This document shows positions 19,544 through 28,262 of a DNA stretch of 64,000 nt, piece by piece. The stretch is taken from positions 147,106 through 211,105 of the forward strand of contig CAVXZG010000013.1 of assembly GCA_963766375.1 (NCBI GenBank), written 5' to 3'. This DNA comes from AC-32 sp963766375 (GTDB taxonomy: Bacteria > Actinomycetota > Thermoleophilia > Gaiellales > Gaiellaceae). Position numbers and translations under genes: made by a program. Position 1 is the stretch's first letter, and each line of letters begins with the position of its first letter. The notes below the pieces were generated by a model. The model had not been told where the DNA came from. It saw only the letters and a list, made by a program, of their open reading frames with translations, and did not search any database.

Positions 19544-19951
19544 ATGGCGGTGGAGCGAACGCTCGTCCTGATCAAGCCCGACGCGGTCCAGCGGGGCCTC
19601 GCCGGGGAGATCCTCGCGCGCTTCGAGCGGCGTGGCCTGGCGATCCGCGAGGCACGACTCGTCCAGGTCGACCGCGCCCTCGCGGAGCAACACTACGCGG
19701 AGCACGCCGAGAAGCCGTTCTTCGGCGAGCTGGTCGCGTTCATCACTTCGGCACCGACGCTCGCGCTGGCGCTCGAGGGCGAGTCGGCGATCTCGGTCGT
19801 GCGCACGACGATGGGCGCGACGAACCCCACCGACGCGGCGCCCGGCACGATCCGCGGCGACCTCGCGCTCGCCATGCCCGACAACCTCGTGCACGGCTCG
19901 GACTCGCCGGAGTCGGCGGAGCGTGAGCTGCAGCTGTGGTTCGGTGACTGA
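19544..19951 (+). CDS. ndk: Nucleoside diphosphate kinase
   Basis: A 135-residue enzyme that equalises nucleoside triphosphate pools through a phospho-His intermediate. The start ERTLVLIKPDAVQRGLAG, the MGATNPTDAAPGTIRGD loop and NLVHGSDSPESAERELQLWF (catalytic His in VHGSDS) are all canonical. ATG is 9 nt after TAGCAT, which overlaps the stop of the upstream gene. The methyltransferase GTG overlaps its 3' end by 8 bp. Confidence 0.95.
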   Translation: MAVERTLVLIKPDAVQRGLAGEILARFERRGLAIREARLVQVDRALAEQHYAEHAEKPFFGELVAFITSAPTLALALEGESAISVVRTTMGATNPTDAAPGTIRGDLALAMPDNLVHGSDSPESAERELQLWFGD

Positions 19952-20714
19952 GCCCGACTACGTCGCGGTCAACCGCGAGAGCTGGACGCGCGCCAACGCG
20001 GAGTACACCGACGCCCGGGCCCGGGAGACATGGGCGCAGGAGGAGATCACCTGGGGCAAGTGGAGCCTTCCCGAGCGCGAGCTCCAGGCGCTGCCCGACG
20101 TGACCGGCAAGGAGATCGTCGAGCTCGGGTGCGGGACCGGGTACTTCGGCGCCTGGCTGAAGCGACACGGCGCGAGCCGCGTCGTCGGCGTCGACGTCAC
20201 GCCCGCCCAGCTCGAGACAGCGAAGCGGTTGAACGAGGAGTTCGGGCTCGGCCTGGAGTTCCTGCTGGAGAACGCCGAGCACACCAGCCTCCCCGACTCG
20301 TCGTTCGACATCGTCTTTTCCGAGTACGGCGCCTCGATCTGGTGCGACCCGAAACTGTGGCTCGCGGAGGCTGCGCGGCTGCTGCGTCCCGGCGGCGAGC
20401 TGGTCTTCCTCCGTGGCTCGACGCTGCAGATGCTCTGCGCTCCCGACGAAGGCCCGGTGGCCGAGCGGCTGGTGCGCCCGCAGAAGGGGCTGTACCGCCT
20501 GGAGTGGTTCGACGACGATCCGGCCGTCGAGTTCCAGCCGAGCGTGAGCGAGATGTTCGCTCTGCTGCGGGAGAACGGCTTCGAGCTGCTCGACTTCCGG
20601 GAGCTGTTCGCGCCCGAGGACGCGGCCGACCAGGAGTACTACGACACCGTCCCGGCCGAGTGGGCCAAGCGCTGGCCGGACGAAGAGATCTGGCACGCGC
20701 GCCTGCGCGCGTGA
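19944..20714 (+). CDS. SAM-dependent methyltransferase (class I)
   Basis: A 256-residue Rossmann-fold methyltransferase. Motif I is IVELGCGTGYFGAWL (SAM binding), followed by VVGVDVTPAQLETAKRLN, the acidic motif ENAEHTSLPDSSFDIVFSEY, and LLRPGGELVFL. The C-terminal part ends in WHARLRA. The substrate is unknown; small-molecule (UbiE/Methyltransf_11-type) methylation is likely. GTG 19944 overlaps the ndk stop, and its own TGA overlaps the maf GTG, so ndk, this gene and maf are translationally coupled. Confidence 0.85.
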   Translation: MTEPDYVAVNRESWTRANAEYTDARARETWAQEEITWGKWSLPERELQALPDVTGKEIVELGCGTGYFGAWLKRHGASRVVGVDVTPAQLETAKRLNEEFGLGLEFLLENAEHTSLPDSSFDIVFSEYGASIWCDPKLWLAEAARLLRPGGELVFLRGSTLQMLCAPDEGPVAERLVRPQKGLYRLEWFDDDPAVEFQPSVSEMFALLRENGFELLDFRELFAPEDAADQEYYDTVPAEWAKRWPDEEIWHARLRA

Positions 20715-21302
20715 GCGTCCCGCCGGCACCGCCGCTCCTGCTGGCCTCGCGCTCGCCTCAGCGGCGGGCGATCCTGGAGCAGCTCGGGGTCCCGTTCGAG
20801 GTCGCCCTGCCTCAGTTCGAGGAAGCGGTTGGCGGGGCCGATCCCGCCGAGACCGTGCGTGAGAACGCGCGCGGGAAGGCGCGCTCCGTCGCGGGAGTCG
20901 CCGCCGAGCGGCCGGTGCTCGGCGTGGACACTGAGGTCGTCGTCGAAGGCCGCGTCTTCGGCAAGCCGGGGAACGCCTCCGAGGCCGAGGCGATGCTGGA
21001 GGCGCTCGCGGGGCGGACGCACGAGGTCGTCTCCGGGCTCTGCCTGCTGACGCCTGGGCTGGGAGGAGGTCGAGCACGAGGTGACGCGCGTCTCCTTCCG
21101 CGAGCTCGACGCGCGCGACCTCGCGGCCTACATCGGCACCGGCGAGTGGGAGGGCCGGGCGGGCGCCTATGCCGTCCAGGGCCGGGGCGCGGCTCTCGTC
21201 GAGCGGATCGAAGGCGACTACCTCAACGTGGTGGGCCTGCCGGCGGCCCTGCTCGTGCGGCTGCTGGCCGAGCGTTTCCCGGGCGTCTACGGGTTCGGCT
21301 GA
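20711..21302 (+). CDS. maf: Maf-like nucleotide pyrophosphatase (frameshifted)
   Basis: A septum-formation inhibitor family enzyme that hydrolyses non-canonical or modified nucleoside triphosphates. The N-terminal motif LLLASRSPQRRAILEQLG is canonical; ARGKARSV and the catalytic Asp of LGVDTEVVVEGRVFGKP follow. The frame is lost near 21060: the natural continuation WEEVEHEVTRVSFRELD is read in the +1 frame, through GAYAVQGRGAALVERIEGD to the stop at 21302. A single extra base (near GGGC at 21060) explains it. A REP-like palindrome starts 10 bp after the stop. Confidence 0.8.
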
Positions 21303-21311
21303 TTCGGGCGT

Positions 21312-21334
21312 GTCCCGGGGTCAGACCCCGGGAC
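21312..21334. repeat. REP-like palindrome, left
   Basis: A perfect inverted repeat with 11-bp arms: GTCCCGGGGTC, central A, GACCCCGGGAC. It lies between the maf stop and the transposase stop and may also act as a transcription terminator for both convergent genes. Confidence 0.7.
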
Positions 21335-21347
21335 GGGGCCGAAAGGG

Positions 21348-21914
21348 TCACGGCGCCCGCGGACTGGCTGACGCGTCGCGGACAAACTGCCGGAACGTCT
21401 CTCGCGCCTGTTGCGGGTCCCGGCCGAACTGGTCCAACAGCCAGGCGACCGTGAGGAACGTCGCGCGCTTGACATCGCCAACCACGGCGCGGTAGCTGCT
21501 CCACTTCCACTCGCCCGCGTGTGAGCACAGGCCCGCCCGTACGGGGTTCGCAACGATGTACCTGGCGAGCTCGAGCAGATGGTAGGCGCTCTCTACGAGC
21601 CGCCCGTAGAACCGACCTTGGAACAGATGCCCGCTGTAGCCGTGCCGTCGGTTGAACCACTGTGCGTACCGACTGTTGAGCCGCTGCATTCCCTCGGAGA
21701 TGTTCGGCTCCGGCGTTTCGATCAGGAGATGGAAGTGGTTGGGCATCAGGCAGTAGCCGTGGCACCGCCAGCTGTATTGCCGCACGACGGTTTCCAGATA
21801 CTCGATGAAGGCGGAGTAGTCGGTGTCGTCGTGGAAGACCGTCTGCCGACGATTGCCCCTCGAGGTCACGTGGTAGACGCCGCCGGGGACCTGGAGACGG
21901 GGTAGACGCGGCAC
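21348..21914 (-). CDS. REP-associated tyrosine transposase (Y1/IS200-like)
   Basis: A 188-residue HUH-family single-strand transposase. It opens with the family-typical VPGGVYHVTSRGNRRQ. The HUH motif is NHFHLLIETP, and GMQRLNSRYAQWFNRRHG and HLFQGRFYGRLVES are RAYT hallmarks. The catalytic Tyr is probably in the ELARYIVANPVRAG segment. GTG 21914 is chosen because TAGCAT lies exactly 7 nt upstream; the frame stays open through the right REP but would add non-conserved residues. RAYTs are usually single-copy domesticated genes that act on REP sequences. Confidence 0.85.
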   Translation of the reverse strand: MPRLPRLQVPGGVYHVTSRGNRRQTVFHDDTDYSAFIEYLETVVRQYSWRCHGYCLMPNHFHLLIETPEPNISEGMQRLNSRYAQWFNRRHGYSGHLFQGRFYGRLVESAYHLLELARYIVANPVRAGLCSHAGEWKWSSYRAVVGDVKRATFLTVAWLLDQFGRDPQQARETFRQFVRDASASPRAP

Positions 21915-21999
21915 GGGAACGATGCTAGGGCGACAGGAGCTAACGAGCCCGGCTCGGAGCTGCTTTCGGCACAGTTCCGGCGTAGTCGCGGGACATGGC

Positions 22000-22028
22000 C
22001 CGGGGTCTGACCCCGGCGGTTCCGCCGG
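22000..22028. repeat. REP-like palindrome, right, with an adjacent hairpin
   Basis: CCGGGGTC, central T, GACCCCGG (8-bp arms) at 22000-22016, overlapping a second inverted repeat CCGGCGG-TT-CCGCCGG at 22013-22028. It lies upstream of the transposase start and of the mreB promoter. Confidence 0.65.
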
Positions 22029-22075
22029 AAGGGCCACGTTCCCTGGGCCGAGAGGTCGAAAATGGCTTTCCTAGC

Positions 22076-22092
22076 TACACTCGACCGACCGG
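22076..22092 (+). promoter_or_regulatory. mreB -10 element
   Basis: TACACT at 22076-22081, 11 nt before the mreB ATG; no SD is visible. mreC has the same hexamer at the same 11-nt spacing (23173-23178). Confidence 0.45.
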
Positions 22093-23148
22093 ATGGGTCT
22101 TTTGGGGTACTTCAACGGCTTCGGCGGTCGTGACATGGCCGTCGACCTGGGCACAGCGAACACGCTGGTCTACGTTCGAGGGCGCGGAATCGTCCTTTCC
22201 GAGCCAAGCGTGGTCGCGATCGACCAGCGCACGGGCGAGGTTCACGCCGTCGGCGTCGAGGCCAAGCGGATGCTCGGCCGCACCCCGGGGACGATCTCCG
22301 CGATCCGCCCGCTCAAGGACGGCGTGATCGCCGACTTCGACGTCACCGAGCAGATGCTGCGTCACTTCATCCAGAAGGTGCACCAGCACCGGTTCGCGCA
22401 CCCGCGCGTCGTCGTCTGCGTCCCCTCGGGAGTCACGGGTGTCGAGAAGCGCGCGGTCGAGGAGGCGACCCTCAGCGCCGGAGCCCGCCAGGCCTACCTG
22501 ATCGAGGAGCCGATGGCCGCCGCGATCGGCGCCGGGCTCCCGGTCGCCGAGCCCACCGGGAACATGATCGTGGACATCGGCGGCGGCACCACCGAGGTCG
22601 CCGTGATCAGCCTCGGCGGCATCGTCGTCAGCCAGTCGCTCCGCGTCGGCGGGGACGAGATGGACGAGGCGATCATCAGCCACATCAAGTCCGAGTACAA
22701 GCTGCTCGTCGGCCAGCAGACCGCGGAGGAGATCAAGCTCGAGGTCGGTTCCGCCTTCGACCTGAGCGAGGAGGTCCAGGCCGAGGTGCGCGGCCGCGAC
22801 ATGCTGACCGGCCTGCCGAAGACCGTCGTCCTCAGCTCCGAGGAGGTGCGCCGCGCGCTCGACGGCCCGGTCGGCCAGATCATCGACGCGATCAAGTCCA
22901 CGCTCGACAAGACACCGCCCGAGCTCGCGGCCGACATCATGGACCGCGGGATCGTGCTCGCCGGCGGCGGGGCCCTCCTGAACGGCCTCGACGAACGGCT
23001 CCGGCACGAGACGCAGATGCCGGTCCACCTGGCCGAGAGCCCGCTCACCTGCGTCGCCGTCGGCTCAGGGCGCAGCCTCGAGGAGTTCGAGGCGATCCAC
23101 CGCAGCCAGGCCGCCAAGCGGCGGAACAACCACCGCCCGCGCCACTGA
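22093..23148 (+). CDS. mreB: Rod shape-determining protein MreB
   Basis: Bacterial actin homologue of 351 residues that directs lateral wall synthesis. It shows the nucleotide-binding motifs of the actin fold: MAVDLGTANTLVYVRG (phosphate 1), VVDIGGGTTEVAVISLGG-type phosphate 2 (here NMIVDIGGGTTEVAVISLGG) and GIVLAGGGALLNGLDERL (adenosine). IEEPMAAAIGAGLPV is canonical. An N-terminal hydrophobic/amphipathic start (MGLLGYFNGFGG) could bind the membrane. It heads the mreB-mreC-mreD-pbp2-rodA cluster, which suggests rod-shaped cells. Confidence 0.96.
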   Translation: MGLLGYFNGFGGRDMAVDLGTANTLVYVRGRGIVLSEPSVVAIDQRTGEVHAVGVEAKRMLGRTPGTISAIRPLKDGVIADFDVTEQMLRHFIQKVHQHRFAHPRVVVCVPSGVTGVEKRAVEEATLSAGARQAYLIEEPMAAAIGAGLPVAEPTGNMIVDIGGGTTEVAVISLGGIVVSQSLRVGGDEMDEAIISHIKSEYKLLVGQQTAEEIKLEVGSAFDLSEEVQAEVRGRDMLTGLPKTVVLSSEEVRRALDGPVGQIIDAIKSTLDKTPPELAADIMDRGIVLAGGGALLNGLDERLRHETQMPVHLAESPLTCVAVGSGRSLEEFEAIHRSQAAKRRNNHRPRH

Positions 23149-23189
23149 TTAGCGGCCCGCCGGAGTCTTTCCTACACTAGGTCGTTCTC

Positions 23190-24130
23190 GTGCAACGGAA
23201 CCGCAACGCACGGATTGCGGTCCTGGGGTCCCCCGTTCCTCGCTCCAGGCCGCCTGGGTTGTCCTCCCGCAGTGCCAACGCCCTGAAGCGGCGGATCGTG
23301 GCGGGTGTACTCGTGCTGCTCTCGCTCGTGCTGATCACGATCTACTTCCGCGAGCCGGCCGGCGGCGGGCTGCACAGCATCCAGAGCGGCGGCGCCACGG
23401 TGCTGCGCCCCTTCGAGGTCGGCGCCGAGCGGATCGCCCGTCCGTTTCGTGACGCCTACGGCTACTTCGCCGGACTGATTCACGCCAAGTCGCAGAACGC
23501 GGAGCTGCGCGCGCAGGTGGACAAGCTCACGCAGCTGTCGATCCAGAACTCGACCGCCGCCGACGAGGCGAACGACCTCAGACGGCAGCTCAACTACATC
23601 AGCTCGCCCCGCTTCCCGAAGGGCTTCGATCAGGTCACGACCGTCCGTCATCTCCCGCGCCGCCAGGCGAGTTCCAGCAGCAGATCGGGATCGCGGCGGG
23701 CTACACCTCCGGCATCCGCAAGAACGATCCCGTGGTGACCGCGGACGGCCTGGTCGGCCTCGTCACGCAGGTCGCCCACGACTCCGCCGAGGTGACCCTC
23801 CTGACCGACCCGAACCTCCGGGTCGCCGCGCTCGACCGGAACACCGGAGCTGCGGGGATGCTGAGCCACGGGTCGGGCCGCGGGACGCTCACGCTCGGCC
23901 GCGTTCTGAAGTCCCAGATGCTGAGCGAGGGAGACACGATCGTGACGCAGGGCTTCAAGCTTCGCGATCTGACGTCCCTCTACCCGGAGGGGATCCTGAT
24001 CGGCTACGTCAGCGGCGCCTCCCAGAGCGAGATCGACCTCTACTGGCAGGCGCAGGTCTCGCCCAGCGTGCACTTCGACGCCCTGCGCTCCGTGATCGTC
24101 CTCGTGAAGAAGAAGCGGACCAGCCCGTGA
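23190..24130 (+). CDS. mreC: Rod shape-determining protein MreC (frameshifted)
   Basis: A periplasmic scaffold linking MreB to wall synthases. A basic N-terminus and one membrane span (RRIVAGVLVLLSLVLITIYF) are followed by a coiled coil (SQNAELRAQVDKLTQL) and a beta-rich domain. The frame is disturbed twice between about 23641 and 23672: VTT is followed by the natural GEFQQQIGIAAGYTSG in a frame shifted by two, consistent with two +1 insertions. The rest (VTADGLVGLVTQVAHDSAEV to VLVKKKRTSP) is intact. GTG 23190 lies 11 nt after TACACT. The stop overlaps the mreD start (GTGA). Confidence 0.85.
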
Positions 24131-24655
24131 GCTTCGTCGAGCCGGCCAAGGCGGCGGTTCTCGTCTTCGTCGCCTCGATTCTCCAGGTGACGATCTTCTC
24201 CGACATCGAGATCCTCGGCGGCACGCCCGATGTCGTCCTGCTGACCCTCGTCGCGATCGCGCTGCTGCGCGGCTCGATCTACGGCGCCGCGTGCCGGCTT
24301 CGGCGCCGGCCTGCTCGTGGACACGGCGAACCTCGGCACCCTCGGGGTCACCTCGCTCCTGCTCACGCTGGCCGGCTACTGGATCGGCCGCTACGGCGAG
24401 ACGACGGGCCGCGACCGCGGGCACGCGCCGTTCGTGTCGGTCGCCGTCGCGACGGTGCTCGTCCAGTTCGGGGCGCTGATCCTGCACTACATGCTGGGTG
24501 ACTCGGTCTCGGCGCGGCGCGTGCTGCTCGAGGCGTTACCGCCGAAGGTCGCGCTGAACCTGCTCCTGACCCTCCCGGTCTACGCGCTCACCCGGCGGCT
24601 GCTGGCCATCGCGACTCAGCCGGAAGGCGCGACGGAGGTGCGGCTCCTTGGCTAG
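24127..24655 (+). CDS. mreD: Rod shape-determining protein MreD (frameshifted)
   Basis: A small polytopic membrane protein of about 176 residues, partner of MreC. Hydrophobic helices are seen at AAVLVFVASILQVTIF, VVLLTLVAIALLRG, LGVTSLLLTLAGYWIG, VATVLVQFGALILHYML and VALNLLLTLPVYALTRR. The frame moves by +1 near 24293: YGAA is followed by GFGAGLLVDTANLG once one base (a T) is ignored. GTG 24127 overlaps the mreC stop; the 3' end overlaps the pbp2 TTG start by 8 bp. Confidence 0.8.
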
Positions 24656-26702
24656 CAGCCGCGGCCCGCGTACGGGCTCGAACCGCTTCCTGCCGCCCGA
24701 CCCACGCGTCGAGGGGCCGTACCGATTCACGCCCCAGCTCGCGTTGCGAATCGGGATCCTCGGGGCGCTCGCGCTCGTCGTCTTCGGCGTCCTCTTCTTC
24801 CGGCTCTGGGCGCTGCAGGTGCTCTCGGGGCCGCAGTACCTTCAGGCGGCGCTGGACAACCAGGTCCGCTCGGTGCGGATCGAGGCGCCGCGCGGCCAGA
24901 TCCTCGACCGCAAGGGCAGGGAGCTCGTCAGGAACGTCCCCGGCACGGCCGTTCAGCTCTACCCCGCCGACCTGCCCAAGACCTGGGCGGAGCGCCTGGA
25001 CGAGCTGAAGCGGCTCTCGAAGGTCCTGCGCGTCCCCGTCCCGACGCTGCTGCACGAGATCAAGCGGCGCGGCAACGACCCGATCACGCCGGTCGTCGTC
25101 CGCGAATCGGTCAAGCGGGACGCACCGGTCAAGTACCTGCTCGAGCGAGCCTCGGAGTTCCCGGGCGTCCGCATCGCGGACACATTCCTGCGGGGCTATC
25201 CGTACGGCTCGATCGGCGCCCACACGCTCGGGTACGTCAACGAGATCTCGGCCGAGCAGCTGAAGCGCCTCCAGCGCAAGGGCTACGCGGCCGGCGACAA
25301 GATCGGCGAGGCCGGAGTCGAGGCGAGCTACGACGCCTACCTTCGCGGTCGCCCGGGTCTCGCGCAGCTGCGCGTGGACTCGCTGGGCCGGCCGCGGAGC
25401 TCGCTCGTTCTGAAGAGCCGCGCCGGGCCTGGCGAGTCGATCCGGCTCACGCTCGACATCGAGCTTCAGCGCGCCGCAGAGCAGGCCCTCCGCTACGGGA
25501 TCACGACCGCCAACAACAACGGGCAGTGGGCCGCGAACGGTGGCTCGATCGTCGCGCTGAACCCTAGGGACGGGGCGATCCTCGCCATGGCCTCGTATCC
25601 GACCTACGAGCCGAAGCTCTACACCGGTCACGTCAGCATCAGGAAGCTCGAGAACGCCGGCCTTGCCCCCAAGACCGCAGAGCTGGCGAACTTCCCATCC
25701 TTGAACCGCGCGATCAGCGGTCTCTATCCGGCCGGCTCGACCTTCAAGCCGGTGACCGCGCTGGCCGCGCTCCAGACGCACATCATCTCGCCGGGGGAGT
25801 CGCTGCCCTGCACCGGGTCGTACACGGTCTACAAGGAGGACGGCTCGGGCGGGATCGCGGGCGTCTTCAACAACTGGGACAAGTTCGTCAATACCTCGAT
25901 GACCCTGCCGACGGCGATTGCGGCCTCGTGCGACACGTTCTTCTACCAGCTGGGCTACAAGTTCTACAAAGAGCCGCCGAGCGCCGGCCATCCCCTCCAG
26001 GCCTGGGCGGCGAAGTTCGGCATCGGCCGCCGCACCGGCGTGGACATCGGCCCCGAGTCGGCGGGTCTTCTCCCGACCCCGGAGTGGCGCCGCCGCACCT
26101 TCACGAAGAAGACCGACCCCGGCAACTGGGAGATCGACAGTCTCTGGAAGCCGGGCGACTCGATCCAGCTCACGATCGGTCAGAAGGATCTCCTCGTGAC
26201 GCCGCTCCAGATGGCGCGCTTCTACGCGCTGATTGCCAACGGCGGCAAGCTCGTCCGGCCGCACATCGTCCAGGACGTGGAGGAAGGCGGCGGCAACAAG
26301 CGCTCGCCCCCGCGGACCGTTCACCGCTTCACGGCACCGGCACCGCAGCCGGTCGGACTCGATCCGACGAACCTGGCGGCCGTCCAGGACGGGCTTCTCC
26401 AGGCGACCCACGCCTCGTACGGGACCTCAACGGGCGTCTTCGGCAACTTCCCCGTTGTGATCGCCGGGAAGACGGGTACCGCCGAGAAGGTGATCCCGAA
26501 CATTCCTTCGGGTCAGTCCGACCAGTCCTGGTGGTGCGGCTACGGCCCAGCCGGCACGGGCGAGACCCCGGAGATCGTGGTCTGCGCGCTGATCGAGAAC
26601 GGCGGCCACGGCGGCGACGCCGCGGCGCCCGCGGCGCTGAAGGTCTTCGAGAAGTACTTCCACCAGAACGCGGGCACAGTCGGACCGGTGCACTCGGACT
26701 GA
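24648..26702 (+). CDS. mrdA: Penicillin-binding protein 2 (elongation transpeptidase)
   Basis: A class B PBP of 684 residues that cross-links peptidoglycan with RodA. One N-terminal membrane span (IGILGALALVVFGVLFFRL) precedes the pedestal domain, opened by EAPRGQILDRKGRELV. The transpeptidase domain has SxxK in YPAGSTFKPV, the second motif as SCD in AASCDTFFYQ (SxN-type position), and KTG in IAGKTGTAEK. The TTG start overlaps mreD and is the first in-frame start consistent with the membrane span. Its stop overlaps the rodA ATG (TGATG), so coupling is tight. Confidence 0.93.
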   Translation: MASSRGPRTGSNRFLPPDPRVEGPYRFTPQLALRIGILGALALVVFGVLFFRLWALQVLSGPQYLQAALDNQVRSVRIEAPRGQILDRKGRELVRNVPGTAVQLYPADLPKTWAERLDELKRLSKVLRVPVPTLLHEIKRRGNDPITPVVVRESVKRDAPVKYLLERASEFPGVRIADTFLRGYPYGSIGAHTLGYVNEISAEQLKRLQRKGYAAGDKIGEAGVEASYDAYLRGRPGLAQLRVDSLGRPRSSLVLKSRAGPGESIRLTLDIELQRAAEQALRYGITTANNNGQWAANGGSIVALNPRDGAILAMASYPTYEPKLYTGHVSIRKLENAGLAPKTAELANFPSLNRAISGLYPAGSTFKPVTALAALQTHIISPGESLPCTGSYTVYKEDGSGGIAGVFNNWDKFVNTSMTLPTAIAASCDTFFYQLGYKFYKEPPSAGHPLQAWAAKFGIGRRTGVDIGPESAGLLPTPEWRRRTFTKKTDPGNWEIDSLWKPGDSIQLTIGQKDLLVTPLQMARFYALIANGGKLVRPHIVQDVEEGGGNKRSPPRTVHRFTAPAPQPVGLDPTNLAAVQDGLLQATHASYGTSTGVFGNFPVVIAGKTGTAEKVIPNIPSGQSDQSWWCGYGPAGTGETPEIVVCALIENGGHGGDAAAPAALKVFEKYFHQNAGTVGPVHSD

Positions 26703-27896
26703 TGATCGAGGCCGTCAACACCCGCGCGCGAGGCCTGCGGACGTACCGCCCCGAGAATGTCGAGGTTGCCTCCGCCGTCCGCCGGCTCGACTGGCTCCTG
26801 CTCGGGAGCGGTCGGCGCGCTCGTGGGCTATGGGCTCTGGTCGATCGGCGGCATCACCGCGCACGACATCCCGGGCGACCCGAACTACTTCCTCATGCGG
26901 CAGAGCGTGTACGCGACGCTTGGCTGCATCGCGCTCGTGGCGGCGCTTTTCGTCGACCCGGATTACTACCGCCGCTTCAGGCAACCGATCTTCATCGGCA
27001 CCGCCGGCGTGATGCTGCTCGTGCTGCTCGTCGGCACCGTCTCCCGTGCCTCGAAGCGCTGGCTCGACATCGGCTTCTTCCGCTTCCAGCCGTCCGAGTT
27101 CGGGAAGCTGCTCTTCGTCCTCTTCCTCGCCGGCTTCCTCGCCGACCGGGCGAAGAGGCTGGGGGAGACGCGAACCGTTGTCGAGGCGATCGGGCTCGGC
27201 TGCATCCCGTTGCTGCTGGTGTTCCTGCAGCCGGACGTCGGCACGGCGATGGTCTATGCGGCCGCGCTCGCCGCGGTGCTCTTCGTCGCGGGGGTGCGCT
27301 GGATTCACCTCGCCGCGCTCGGGATCGGCACGGTCGTGCTGGCGCTGGCGGTGCTCTGGGTGCTGCCGGCCGCCGGCGTCCACGTGCTCAAGCCCTACCA
27401 GGAGCAGCGTCTGACCCACTTCACGCACCCCGACCAGGACCCGGCCGGGGCGACCTACAACGTGCGCCAGTCGATCAACGCGGTCGGCGCGGGCGGGGTC
27501 AAGGGCCGAGGCGAGGCCGGCGCGACCCAGACGAACCTCAACTTCCTCCCGGAGCACGCGACCGACTTCGCGTTCGCCTCGCTCGCCGAGCAGCGCGGCT
27601 TCGTCGGCGTCTCGGTGCTGCTCCTGCTCTATCTGCTCGTCGTCTGGCGCGGCCTGAAGGTGGTCGCGATCGCGCGTGACGCCTTTTCGGCGATCGTCGC
27701 CGGCGGGATCGTGTTCGCCTTCCTCTTCCAGGTCTTCGTCAACGTGGGCATGAACATCGGCATCGCCCCGGTGACCGGGATCCCGCTCCCCTTCGTGAGC
27801 GTCGGCGGCTCGGCCCTGATCGCGAACCTGCTCGCAATCGGCGTTTTGCAGGCGATTCACGTGCGCGGCGCCGCCCGGCGCAAGGCCTACAGATAA
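26702..27896 (+). CDS. rodA: Peptidoglycan glycosyltransferase RodA (frameshifted)
   Basis: SEDS-family polymerase of lipid II, about 397 residues, polytopic. A +1 frameshift near 26805 separates the first 35 residues (ending SAVRRLDWLLLG) from the rest (AVGALVGYGLWSIGG onward); removing one G restores the frame. Family motifs downstream are intact: RWLDIGFFRFQPSEFGKL, FLQPDVGTAMV, the long extracytoplasmic loop, and NVGMNIGIAPVTGIPLPFVS near the C-terminus. It acts with PBP2 encoded just upstream. Confidence 0.88.
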
Positions 27897-27929
27897 GTGC
27901 CGTCCGGGGTCGGTCCTACGATCCCGCGC

Positions 27930-28127
27930 ATGGCCGATAGACGAGAAGCCGAGGAGCTGTTGATGATCGAGGAGGCCGACGCCTGGTTCGAGTACCTCGA
28001 GGCGACGCGGGGGCAGACCGCTCTCCGCTACCGCGAGGTCGAGCCCTGGGCGTGGGCGCGTCTGAGACAGCGACTGCGCGCCGTCACGACCAAGCGCACG
28101 AAGCTCCGCCCGGCAGCAGCTGCGTAG
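27930..28127 (+). CDS. Small hypothetical protein (65 aa)
   Basis: A short soluble, charged protein (MADRREAEELLMIEEADAW start, basic end TTKRTKLRPAAAA). It is not recognised. An acidic helix-rich N-terminal half and an Arg/Lys-rich C-terminus suggest a nucleic-acid or protein adaptor, but this is only a guess. ATG 27930 is chosen because TACGAT (27917-27922) lies exactly 7 nt upstream; the frame is open a little further. It lies between rodA and the RNase E/G gene. Confidence 0.55.
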   Translation: MADRREAEELLMIEEADAWFEYLEATRGQTALRYREVEPWAWARLRQRLRAVTTKRTKLRPAAAA

Positions 28128-28262
28128 CGAAAACGGTATCGGCGGGTCGCGCTGCTACCCTGTGGTGACGGCTATGCCGACGAGTTTGACCCACACGCAG
28201 CGCGCGCTCCCCCGCTTTGACGCGGGCGACCGAAGCGCGCGCGCCCAACAAGGAGATTCCTT

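Larger units (their letters stand above)
21312..22028. mobile_element. REP-flanked Y1 transposase unit (RAYT-like)
   Basis: A minus-strand Y1 transposase gene flanked on both sides by GGGGTC-N-GACCCC palindromes in opposite orientation (central base A on the left, T on the right), with related flanking sequence (CCGAAAGGGTCACG versus CCGGAAGGGCCACG). This is the layout of a REP-associated tyrosine transposase with its REP/BIME sequences. It separates maf from mreB. Confidence 0.65.
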
